A stretch of DNA of 7,816 bases from Thermoplasmata archaeon (GCA_021797955.1 JAJZYV010000072.1:1-7816), one strand, 5' to 3'; shown: positions 1 to 5,658, numbered from the stretch's first letter. Notes: generated by a model from the sequence alone, not told the origin. Program-made: numbers and translations.

Positions 1-2487
1 GTAGGGCAAAATATAGAGAGACTTGTAGTTGTTTGTCACTCTTGGATCCCTTATGCCTGTGATTTCTATCTGTTTTTCACTTTGAATTATTTTCTTACAC
101 TCTAACAGACTTTTGTGTAATATACTCGCAAATGTAATATAGGATGGATCATATTTTTCAAGTTTCTCCATCTCTTTCAGGAATCCGGGAAAATCCCTAA
201 AGAATATTTTCAATATTGAATTAATCAAAGGCTCGTAGATTTGAAAAATGTAATTATCTGAATTTTTAACCTTTTCTGAGTAGTGAGCAATTAATTTAGT
301 CGCTGTGCCTCTTTCATTCATTATACTGGCATAAAGAATTCCGAACAGATAGATTAAAGGTTCAGTATCTCCATTTATATGCAGGCTCGGATTAGTCAGT
401 AAAATATTTATTAGATTTTCATTCTTTTCCATTCTGTCAATGGATTGGGACATGGCCTCCAGTAACAAAAGACCATCTGCATTTTCTGTGTTCTGCATTG
501 CCCCCCTGAATATTCCAGCAGCTTCTGAAAACCTAAATTGAAGAAAACTTTGCAATCCCAGCAACTCATCGAGGTCCGTAAGTATTTCGCTGTTAGCAGT
601 CATATAAACCATACCCTTTACAGATTCCATTCCGGAATCCACACGCTCATATTCCCCTATGTGCAGATACATGTTCATTATGTTTATTCTGGCCCTTGCC
701 CTTGATAGAAGATCCCCTGCTACATACGCAGTTTTGATGATTTCTTCAGCCTGACCAATTGCTTCCTGGAATTTTCCTTTCCTCTGATATATTATCATTA
801 AATTGTTCCTACTTAGTAGCAGATCCTTAAAATTTTTAGATTCCTCATTAAGCTCTATTGATTTGACCAGATATTGCTCCGCACTCTGTAAATTGCCGTC
901 TATGTTTTCCAGTACTGACATTAAATTATACAAGTTTGCCATCCACCTGTCCCCTGCACTTCCGTTTGCAAGTTTCATCTCTTCAGTGGCCAGCTTCCTG
1001 GCTTCACTAAGTTTATTCATTCTAATCAGCATCCTTATCTCCTGACTGTCCAGAATGAGTCGTTCCTTTGCGGAAACCTCTTTACGATCGATATTGTTGA
1101 GAATTTTCTCAGCCTCATCTATTCTTCCTAGTTCGATAAGTGAACTGGATAGCAACACATTTCTCGGGAATGCCACTTCATTTTTATAAGAGTGAAGATT
1201 TAAGAGCCTGACAGCCTCTTCATAGTTTTGTGTGTCGTTCTCATATTCTGCCATAAGTAAGTGGATAACCTCTACATTTTTTGACCTTTCAATAAATTGC
1301 AGATTATCCTTCAGTGTTTTTAACAAATTCCTTGGATCACCATGGTCCTCCAAGAGGTCCCTCCATCTCCCTGAGACGGTTTTATCCAATATCTCAATAT
1401 TTCTTGAATTGATTGCAAGTTCCAGAGACAGTGTGGGAGACATTGACGTGGCTGCCGTTCTCATAAGAATATTTATTATCATTTCCCTTTTTTCTTTTTC
1501 CGGAAATTTTGAACTTATAATTGAAATGGTGTGGTTGTTTGATACTCTAAAGGTACTTCCCTCCATGATTATCAACTGTTTTTCTACTAGAATGTTGAGA
1601 TCATCCTCAAAATTCTCGTCACCAGAATTTAGAATGGAACTGATTTGATTGCCTTTGATTGGAGATTTTATCACCGAGAGGACATAAAGAATCTTCTTTT
1701 GCTCATTGCTTAATCCATCAATCAATTTTTCATATCTTTCAGAAATAGGAGTTGGAATTGGGATGTACCTTAAAAGCTGCCGTTGAATTTCACCGTTACC
1801 ATTAATTATCCCAGATTCCTTGTAATAGTCTAACGCTTCCATCAGAGAATTGAAATTGTTGCCACACATTCTCACTATATCCTTGAGGATTGATTCATCG
1901 AGATTGTACTTTTCAATTCTCAGTATATTCTTAACTTCCTCAAATGTCAAATCCTTAATTTTGTATATGTTGATATTTTTGTTAGCTTTTGCCAGCTCAA
2001 TGAATAATTTGAGCCTCTGCGTCTGCTGATTTCTCTTATTCTCTATTTGAAAGAAACAGATTATGCTTACAGTTCCCGGTGTGATGGAATTTAAAAGATA
2101 TATCAGCAGATCTAGACTTTCATTATCAAAAAGTTCTATTCTCTCCATCATCAGAACCAGATTTTTGTTCTCCTTGAAAAAAATATTCATTTCGTTGATG
2201 ATCTCATTGACGTCCCTAATTTTGATTTCTCCATTCTGCTCGTTCAACAGTTCGTTAAAGGGCTGAAACCGAATCAGCTCGTTGGGGACAGCAATACTGT
2301 ACCTCGTAAAATTTATACTGCTATTGAGGTAATATCTTTTTAAAAATTCCGCAAGTTTATCTGGTGCATTTTTGCCGTCCGAATAAACGATTGCAGCAGA
2401 AGATTTCATTGCTGGACCGATGCTGCTTTTGATTCTCGATAATAAAGCGAGAAACGAAAATTCATTTTCCACAAATAAATATTGCAC
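1..2487 (-). CDS. STAND/AAA_16-like protein with degenerate Walker motifs, winged helix and TPR repeats (C-terminus beyond window)
   Basis: This frame is open for 829 codons from GTG at 2487 to the left edge, so the gene is partial at its C-terminus. The N-terminus (LFVENEFSFLALLSRI, residues 4-19) matches the FVGREaEl..L entry of STAND/MalT-like ATPases. Residues 31-49 sit where the P-loop should be, but the GKT/R-L segment reads APDKL, losing Lys and Thr. Residues 110-127 (VLMMERIELFD) occupy Walker B with E and R in place of the two acids. A sensor-1-like strand lies near 139-147, an L.EEV..ILR helix near 180-190 and a CGNNF segment near 208-212 (usually GGNP). A winged-helix-like region spans about 258-325. 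From about 390 on, TPR-like helical pairs follow (for example NLMIIYQRKGKFQEAI). Such proteins are signal-responsive regulators or scaffolds in the cytoplasm; the exact role is unknown. GTG at 2472 is an alternative start. The region was found by translating the minus strand by eye. Confidence 0.85.
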   Translation of the reverse strand, partial: MQYLFVENEFSFLALLSRIKSSIGPAMKSSAAIVYSDGKNAPDKLAEFLKRYYLNSSINFTRYSIAVPNELIRFQPFNELLNEQNGEIKIRDVNEIINEMNIFFKENKNLVLMMERIELFDNESLDLLIYLLNSITPGTVSIICFFQIENKRNQQTQRLKLFIELAKANKNINIYKIKDLTFEEVKNILRIEKYNLDESILKDIVRMCGNNFNSLMEALDYYKESGIINGNGEIQRQLLRYIPIPTPISERYEKLIDGLSNEQKKILYVLSVIKSPIKGNQISSILNSGDENFEDDLNILVEKQLIIMEGSTFRVSNNHTISIISSKFPEKEKREMIINILMRTAATSMSPTLSLELAINSRNIEILDKTVSGRWRDLLEDHGDPRNLLKTLKDNLQFIERSKNVEVIHLLMAEYENDTQNYEEAVRLLNLHSYKNEVAFPRNVLLSSSLIELGRIDEAEKILNNIDRKEVSAKERLILDSQEIRMLIRMNKLSEARKLATEEMKLANGSAGDRWMANLYNLMSVLENIDGNLQSAEQYLVKSIELNEESKNFKDLLLSRNNLMIIYQRKGKFQEAIGQAEEIIKTAYVAGDLLSRARARINIMNMYLHIGEYERVDSGMESVKGMVYMTANSEILTDLDELLGLQSFLQFRFSEAAGIFRGAMQNTENADGLLLLEAMSQSIDRMEKNENLINILLTNPSLHINGDTEPLIYLFGILYASIMNERGTATKLIAHYSEKVKNSDNYIFQIYEPLINSILKIFFRDFPGFLKEMEKLEKYDPSYITFASILHKSLLECKKIIQSEKQIEITGIRDPRVTNNYKSLYILPY

Positions 2488-2507
2488 AAATCCTATTTAA
2501 TCTATCT

Positions 2508-2521
2508 TAACGGCACCGTTA
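2508..2521. promoter_or_regulatory. Inverted repeat TAACGG-CA-CCGTTA, candidate operator
   Basis: Six-base arms are separated by a CA centre, and the repeat is richer in GC than the surrounding DNA. It lies 21 bp upstream of the candidate GTG at 2487, near where transcription would start if the TATA-like box at 2540-2547 serves the minus-strand gene. Its size fits the site of a small dimeric DNA-binding protein. A role as operator is inferred from position and symmetry only. Confidence 0.45.
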
Positions 2522-2524
2522 TTT

Positions 2525-2540
2525 TCTGGAAATTTCCAGA
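2525..2540. promoter_or_regulatory. Perfect 16-bp palindrome TCTGGAAATTTCCAGA, candidate operator
   Basis: All eight base pairs of each half match with no spacer. It abuts the palindromic A/T box ATTTAAAT at 2540-2547 and its centre is 18 bp from that of the neighbouring inverted repeat. A dimer bound here would sit between the TATA-like box and the start of the minus-strand STAND-like gene and could block transcription initiation. The repeat is seen directly; the regulatory role is inference. Confidence 0.5.
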
Positions 2541-2547
2541 TTTAAAT
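2540..2547 (-). promoter_or_regulatory. TATA-like box ATTTAAAT, possible promoter of the STAND-like gene
   Basis: The box is self-complementary and could face either way. Facing left, it would place transcription start near 2517, about 30 nt ahead of GTG 2487. A second TATA-like stretch, ATTAAATA (minus strand, about 2494-2501), would instead suit a leaderless transcript starting near GTG 2472. The sequence alone does not decide between them. Confidence 0.35.
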
Positions 2548-2670
2548 GCGTTGACAATTTGTGCATATTTTCCAAAAATGAAAGACTATGTCCCGTTTGG
2601 GTTAAGTGTACGAACCCGAACTATTTTTCTCATGCATAGTGGCTCATTGATTTAACTTGCTGAAACAAAA

Positions 2671-2679
2671 TTTATTAAA
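2671..2679 (+). promoter_or_regulatory. TATA-like box TTTATTAAA upstream of csl4
   Basis: An A-rich stretch (GAAACAAAA) that could act as a BRE precedes TTTATTAAA, the usual archaeal order. Transcription would start about 26 bp on, near 2701, leaving a leader of roughly 70 nt before ATG 2770. A second, weaker A/T box (GATTAAATG, 2735-2743) would give an almost leaderless transcript from about 2765. Either or both may be used. Confidence 0.4.
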
Positions 2680-2769
2680 CGCACAAAGAATTTTTTTTCT
2701 TCACCATTGTGGGAAAAATTGCAAACATTAATTAGATTAAATGTTTTCATAAATCCGAGAAGTCTTAGG

Positions 2770-3348
2770 ATGCAAAAGGATAAGAGTCAAGTAGTTTTCC
2801 CGGGTGACCACCTTTCTTTCTCAGAGGAATACCTTCCCGGCGAGAATACGACAGAAGTGAGGAACAAAATTGTTTCAAGTTCATTCGGAACAAGCAAGAA
2901 AGATGACTTGAGGTTAATAATTTCAGTAGATAATGGAATCGAGAAGATCAGGCCACACGTCGGTGATATTGTTTACGGTCAAGTCTTTAAAGGTGACTCA
3001 AAACAGTTTTCCATTTTGATCGTCGGGATAAGTATTAAGAACAAGCTTTTACACTTTAATGGGGAAGGGAAGGTGCACGTATTTCAGGATCATAGGAGCA
3101 GAAATGCAGAAGCCAAACAACTTATGATAGGTGACCTTGTTAGATGTAAAATAAGTAGAATTGGACAATTTCTAGAACTGAACATCAATGGAAAAGACCT
3201 AGGTGTTCTAAAAACCAGATGCAGTAATTGCAGGGAAGTACTTCAACTTAAAGACAATTCTCTTTATTGTACAAATTGCATGTCTAACGAAACGAGGAAA
3301 TTTGCATCAGACTACGGTAAACCAGTAATAATGGAGGAGGAAAAATGA
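2770..3348 (+). CDS. csl4: Exosome complex RNA-binding subunit Csl4
   Basis: Csl4 forms part of the RNA-binding cap of the archaeal exosome, guiding substrates to the Rrp41-Rrp42 ring for 3'-5' degradation or tailing. The 192-residue protein shows the family layout: an N-terminal domain with VVFPGDHLSFSEEYLPGE (residues 8-25, compare PGD.L...EE.LPG.GT), a central S1 domain beginning VGDIVYGQV (64-72), and a C-terminal zinc ribbon with Cys151, Cys154, Cys167 and Cys170 in two CxxC pairs. ATG 2770 was chosen because family similarity starts just after it; an in-frame TTG at 2707 would add 21 residues unlike the family. It opens a plus-strand cluster with an LSm gene and is divergent from the STAND-like gene. 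The stop overlaps the next start (ATGA). Length is typical for archaeal Csl4. Confidence 0.93.
   Translation: MQKDKSQVVFPGDHLSFSEEYLPGENTTEVRNKIVSSSFGTSKKDDLRLIISVDNGIEKIRPHVGDIVYGQVFKGDSKQFSILIVGISIKNKLLHFNGEGKVHVFQDHRSRNAEAKQLMIGDLVRCKISRIGQFLELNINGKDLGVLKTRCSNCREVLQLKDNSLYCTNCMSNETRKFASDYGKPVIMEEEK
3333..3340 (+). promoter_or_regulatory. Strong Shine-Dalgarno site for the 50-codon ORF
   Basis: GGAGGAGG lies inside the final codons of csl4 (encoding MEEE) and ends 4 nt before ATG 3345. This strong site at normal spacing is the main reason to accept the short downstream frame as translated, probably coupled to csl4. Confidence 0.7.
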
Positions 3349-3497
3349 AAGAACAACCTAATCTAAAAGATATAGAGAAATTAAACAAAGACCTTGTAAC
3401 ACTGAGGAAGGAGGTAGACGACATGAAAGATATAATAAGGGGTCTTATTCAGTTCATAATGAGAAAGGAGGATGTTGACGGGGAAGAATATAACTGA
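3345..3497 (+). CDS. Small coiled-coil protein, 50 residues, unknown function
   Basis: This short frame starts at an ATG that shares ATGA with the csl4 stop and ends 11 nt before the LSm start. The product is highly charged, with a heptad-like pattern of I/L/V over residues 7-39 (LKDIEKLNKDLVTLRKEV then DDMKDIIRGLIQFIM), suggesting one long helix that self-associates or binds a partner. The acidic tail (KEDVDGEEYN) looks disordered. I do not recognise a family. Support for a real gene: strong Shine-Dalgarno, 4-nt overlap upstream, tight spacing downstream, and good coding character. Its position between an exosome subunit and an LSm protein suggests an accessory role in RNA metabolism, but that is inference from context only. 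Confidence 0.75.
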   Translation: MKEQPNLKDIEKLNKDLVTLRKEVDDMKDIIRGLIQFIMRKEDVDGEEYN

Positions 3498-3502
3498 GGT
3501 GA
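3496..3502 (+). promoter_or_regulatory. Shine-Dalgarno site of the LSm gene
   Basis: GAGGTGA overlaps the stop codon of the 50-codon ORF and sits 6 nt before ATG 3509. It fits the GGAGGTGA complement of archaeal 16S rRNA and supports translation of the LSm protein from the same message as csl4. Confidence 0.7.
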
Positions 3503-3508
3503 AAAAAA

Positions 3509-3724
3509 ATGGCACAACCAATGAAAGTATTAGAGGAAAGCTTAAACAAGAAAGTGGCAATTTTAATGAAGGACAACAGGATCTTAGAAGGCACGCTCAC
3601 AGGCTATGACGAATACATGAATATGGTCATGGGAAACGCTGAGGAGATGGGTGCGGAAATAAGCAGAAAGCTTGGAAATGTAATTATTCGTGGTAGTAAC
3701 GTGGTAAGAATTGTTCCAAGTTAA
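3509..3724 (+). CDS. Archaeal Sm-like (LSm) RNA-binding protein
   Basis: Archaeal LSm proteins assemble into six- or seven-membered rings that bind U-rich RNA and act in RNA processing and turnover. The 71-residue length is typical of the one-domain archaeal form. Sm1 spans about residues 14-45, with G28, G32, D34 and N38 in the conserved LTGYDEYMNMV segment; most archaeal members have His where this has Tyr36. Sm2 is near the end, IIRGSNVVRI (59-68), with the RNA-contacting R61, G62 and N64. It is the third gene of the csl4 group and has its own Shine-Dalgarno. In many euryarchaea an LSm gene is followed by the gene for ribosomal protein L37e; here an unrelated 105-codon gene follows. Confidence 0.95.
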   Translation: MAQPMKVLEESLNKKVAILMKDNRILEGTLTGYDEYMNMVMGNAEEMGAEISRKLGNVIIRGSNVVRIVPS

Positions 3725-3747
3725 AGTCAATTTGAATATGGAAAATG

Positions 3748-3765
3748 TTTAATTATTTAATTATA
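3748..3765 (+). promoter_or_regulatory. TATA-box region of the 105-codon gene; leaderless promoter
   Basis: The stretch TTTAATTATTTAATTATA precedes ATG 3776. Its first TATA-like unit (TTTAATTA, 3748-3755) is centred about 25 bp before the ATG, the spacing expected if transcription starts at or next to the start codon. No Shine-Dalgarno is seen before 3776, which fits a leaderless message separate from the csl4-LSm transcript. Confidence 0.6.
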
Positions 3766-3775
3766 ATCGAGAATA

Positions 3776-4093
3776 ATGCCTGAGCCAAAGAAAAGGGATA
3801 TGAACAAGGTAATTGCTGCCAGAAGAGAGAGCAGCAATTTGCGGAATATACCCGATATCTTAGTTCCGCTGTGGCAGATTAAGATAAGAGAAAGATTTGG
3901 TATTGATGTTGATCGCGAGATCGCCAGGTATATTGTTTTAGCAGCGCACGAAGAGGGCACCTGGAAAAAGCAAAGGGCAATTAGAAAGATTCAGGAAATT
4001 TTAAGGGCAAGAGGCGTTTCAAAAGAGAATTCAACTAAATTGGCGACTCAGGTCGTCAAAATTGCCATTGGCGGAAAGGGAACAGAAGAGTGA
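3776..4093 (+). CDS. Basic, mostly helical 105-residue protein of unknown function
   Basis: I do not recognise a family. The N-terminus is strongly basic and probably flexible (PEPKKRDMNKVIAARR, residues 2-17). The middle is predicted helical, with LWQIKIRERFGIDVDREIAR (32-51) and a Trp/Lys-rich segment GTWKKQRAIRKIQEILRARG (61-80). The end carries a further helix (TKLATQVVKIAI) and a short glycine-rich tail. Size, charge and lack of membrane or signal segments suggest a nucleic-acid- or ribosome-associated cytoplasmic protein. It begins a leaderless transcript and overlaps the methyltransferase start by GTGA, so the two are likely translated together and may act on the same RNA. A small ribosomal or ribosome-biogenesis protein is a reasonable but unproven reading. 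Confidence 0.88.
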   Translation: MPEPKKRDMNKVIAARRESSNLRNIPDILVPLWQIKIRERFGIDVDREIARYIVLAAHEEGTWKKQRAIRKIQEILRARGVSKENSTKLATQVVKIAIGGKGTEE

Positions 4094-4689
4094 GTTACCC
4101 CCGCAAAAAGGATCTAGAGATTCAACTGAGCAAATTGAGAGGTTTTAATAACCCAAAGGCTTGGCTGGAACAGTATTCAACCGATCCGATTCTTGCCTCA
4201 TACTTGGTTAATAGTGCCTTTTTGAGGGGAGATATTCGGGATAAGAATGTCCTGGATGCAGGCGCAGGAACTGGTGTTCTTTCTTATTCTGCGCTTTACT
4301 ATGGATGCAAAAGTGTCACATCGGTGGAGATAGATGAGGAACAGAGACAGGTTTTGATGGAAAACCTTAAAACTTTCAAAAATTGGGAAATAGTAATTAA
4401 AAATGCGCAGGATCTTGAGGGCCACTGGGATACTGTGATGTGCAACACTCCCTTTGGATCTCAAATGAAGGATTTGGATATTCCCATTTTAACTAAAGTG
4501 TTTGAATCCGGTGACGTGGTTTATCTGATTCATAATTGGAAAGCAAAGGATTTTGTTATTGATTTTGCCAAAAAATATTCCTCACAAGTAGAATTTGAAA
4601 GAAAAAATCTTATAATTCCAAGATTGTACAAACACCATACAAGGGAATATCTAAAAATAGACGTGATTTTACTTGTTTGTGCCGTCTGA
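4090..4689 (+). CDS. METTL5-like SAM-dependent N6-adenine methyltransferase (probable rRNA target)
   Basis: The 199-residue protein matches the archaeal/eukaryotic METTL5 family, whose human member with TRMT112 makes m6A in the small-subunit rRNA. Visible elements in order: LEQYST (26-31; family EQY.T), the SAM-binding motif I VLDAGAGTG (54-62), acidic loop E80-I-D82 after the second strand, catalytic motif IV NTPFGSQ (119-125; family NPPFG), then DVVYLIHN (142-149). The second motif IV residue is Thr where Pro is usual. Length is normal. Start is GTG 4090, sharing GTGA with the stop of the 105-codon gene; GGAAAGGG about 10 nt upstream is a weak ribosome site. The 3' end overlaps the opposing 50-codon ORF by 21 nt. 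A target in 16S rRNA is inferred from the family; a tRNA or other RNA substrate cannot be excluded. Confidence 0.9.
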   Translation: MSYPRKKDLEIQLSKLRGFNNPKAWLEQYSTDPILASYLVNSAFLRGDIRDKNVLDAGAGTGVLSYSALYYGCKSVTSVEIDEEQRQVLMENLKTFKNWEIVIKNAQDLEGHWDTVMCNTPFGSQMKDLDIPILTKVFESGDVVYLIHNWKAKDFVIDFAKKYSSQVEFERKNLIIPRLYKHHTREYLKIDVILLVCAV

Positions 4690-4821
4690 ATCTTTTCTAT
4701 CAATTTTGTTGTAATCGTTAAACTTCCCGTCTTTCTCTGACATGTACTTTTTTGTCACGTCTACCCAGACATAGAAGCATCCATCGAAAATTCCTTCTTG
4801 ATCTTCCGGTATTTCACTCAT
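4669..4821 (-). CDS. Small acidic 50-residue protein, unknown function
   Basis: The frame starts at ATG 4821, sharing ATGA with the stop of the dienelactone hydrolase gene, and has AGGTGGT (minus strand, 4829-4835) 7 nt upstream as a ribosome site. The product is acidic at the start (MSEIPEDQEG), has an aromatic strand-like core (FDGCFYVWVDVT, residues 12-23) and a charged, probably disordered tail. I do not recognise a family. The last seven codons overlap the end of the methyltransferase gene on the other strand. An open extension upstream to 4860 lies inside the hydrolase gene and is unlikely to be used. Overlap plus ribosome site argue for a real gene, but a chance frame of this length remains possible. 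Confidence 0.5.
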   Translation of the reverse strand: MSEIPEDQEGIFDGCFYVWVDVTKKYMSEKDGKFNDYNKIDRKDSDGTNK

Positions 4822-5609
4822 TTGAGGTACCACCTGTAGAAACTTTGAACCATTTCCCATGACAGATCAGAGGCTTCTTTGTTATAACTCATTCCAGTGT
4901 GGTTAAAATATGCATGATATGTTCCAGGAAACATTTTCATCTGGAAATTTGTCTTGTTCTTTACGACCTGCTCCAGTACAGAATGAAGGGTTGCATTAAT
5001 TCCACTGTCCTCTCCAGCATATAATCCAAATATAGCCCCCTTTATTTTGGAAATTTCTTCAATTTTTCTGGGGCTTGCACCGTAGAAAATGACAGAAGCA
5101 TCAAAGTGGAATTCCGTTGACATTTGAAAAGCCAACCCTCCCCCCATGCAGAATCCCACGACACCCTTTTTGTGCGAATCGGCCATTTCATTTTTATACA
5201 GCGCACCCAAATCAGATAACATTCTGATTTCCATTTCCTCTCTTTTCTGGCTAACATGCTCAAATATCTTCTTGCTTGTCGGTGACATTTTGGCCATAAC
5301 TTCCTGGATTGCGGTAGGGTCTCTTCTCTTTTCTGGAGGCATCGACCACATTGGCCTCATTGCATCCATTATATTTGCCTCAGTGAAAAGTTCTCTGTCA
5401 CCGGGCCTCGAATATAGATCTGGAGCAATTACATTGTATCCTTCACCTGCAACCCGTCTCGAAAAGGATTTTATGAATTCAGTGAGTCCCCAGATTTCTG
5501 ATATAACCATAACAGTCGGCGCCTCAGGACCAACATAAACCTCGAAAAAATCCATTTCGGTCCCATCGCTTGCGGCAAATTTTTTCATCGACTCCTTATT
5601 TTCTACCAT
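4818..5609 (-). CDS. Dienelactone hydrolase family protein (alpha/beta hydrolase)
   Basis: Members hydrolyse lactones or esters in the cytoplasm; the classical enzyme opens dienelactone to maleylacetate. The 263-residue protein carries the family Cys-Asp-His triad: nucleophile C154 in GFCMGGG (152-158), D201 in YAGEDSGI, and H232 in YHAYFN. E38 in ISEIWGL matches the conserved Glu that activates the cysteine. GYNVIAPDLY (57-66) is also typical. Residues about 80-128 form a charged, Met-rich insert longer than in the classical enzyme, probably a lid over the active site. No signal peptide is seen. ATG 5609 was chosen because a TATA box lies 26 bp upstream; ATG 5588, preceded by AAGGAG, is an alternative. 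The gene follows argF but has its own promoter. The true substrate is unknown; archaea like this usually lack a catechol pathway. Confidence 0.9.
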   Translation of the reverse strand: MVENKESMKKFAASDGTEMDFFEVYVGPEAPTVMVISEIWGLTEFIKSFSRRVAGEGYNVIAPDLYSRPGDRELFTEANIMDAMRPMWSMPPEKRRDPTAIQEVMAKMSPTSKKIFEHVSQKREEMEIRMLSDLGALYKNEMADSHKKGVVGFCMGGGLAFQMSTEFHFDASVIFYGASPRKIEEISKIKGAIFGLYAGEDSGINATLHSVLEQVVKNKTNFQMKMFPGTYHAYFNHTGMSYNKEASDLSWEMVQSFYRWYLK

Positions 5610-5631
5610 GCATGAGGAATGTAATTTACAA

Positions 5632-5637
5632 TATAAA
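5632..5637 (-). promoter_or_regulatory. TATA box of the dienelactone hydrolase gene
   Basis: On the minus strand the sequence reads TTTTTTATATTG, with TTTATA centred about 26 bp before ATG 5609. This predicts a leaderless transcript and no Shine-Dalgarno is present before that ATG. The box overlaps the T-run that may end the argF message. Confidence 0.6.
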
Positions 5638-5641
5638 AAAA
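5635..5641 (-). terminator. Oligo-T stretch after argF, possible archaeal terminator
   Basis: Seven T residues on the minus strand begin 17 nt after the argF stop, in an A/T-rich gap without a clear hairpin. Archaeal RNA polymerase commonly stops at such T-runs. It shares bases with the TATA box of the next gene, so the end of one transcript and the promoter of the next would be the same DNA. Confidence 0.4.
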
Positions 5642-5658
5642 TTGTTTAATTCTAAATA

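Larger units (their letters stand above)
2484..2564. repeat. Outer inverted repeat GCACAAAT / ATTTGTGC
   Basis: The 8-bp word GCACAAAT at 2484-2491 recurs inverted as ATTTGTGC at 2557-2564. The midpoint, 2524, lies between the two inner inverted repeats (centres 2514.5 and 2532.5), so the whole arrangement is nearly two-fold symmetric. The left copy contains the candidate GTG start at 2487. It may be a pair of regulator half-sites, or chance in A/T-rich DNA; the function is inference. Confidence 0.45.

Noticed and set aside
803..2266. Three plus-strand open frames (803-1045, 1232-1648, 2063-2266)
   Set aside because: They are antisense to the continuous 829-codon minus-strand frame, have low-complexity Ser/Leu/Ile-rich products, and resemble no family.
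2599..2640. Weak hairpins (GGGTT 2599-2603 with AACCC 2613-2617; ACTAT 2620-2624 with ATAGT 2636-2640) as a possible small RNA or terminator
   Set aside because: Arms are only five bases with loops of 9 and 11 nt; no clear C/D-box pair or other RNA-family signature is visible.
2578..2655. A 25-codon plus-strand frame starting at ATG 2578, about 34 bp after the TATA-like box ATTTAAAT
   Set aside because: It is very short, has no ribosome site, its distance from the box is longer than usual for a leaderless start, and the product shows no recognisable pattern.
3757..3960. Minus-strand frame opposite the 105-codon gene
   Set aside because: It is a shadow; the plus-strand gene has a promoter, an overlapping partner gene and sensible protein composition.
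4198..4464. Minus-strand frame of 88 codons opposite the methyltransferase
   Set aside because: The plus strand encodes all the methyltransferase motifs here, so this is a shadow frame.
5042..5538. Frames at 5042-5263 (minus) and 5146-5538 (plus) within the hydrolase gene
   Set aside because: They overlap the region encoding the hydrolase catalytic cysteine motif in the real frame and show no family features.
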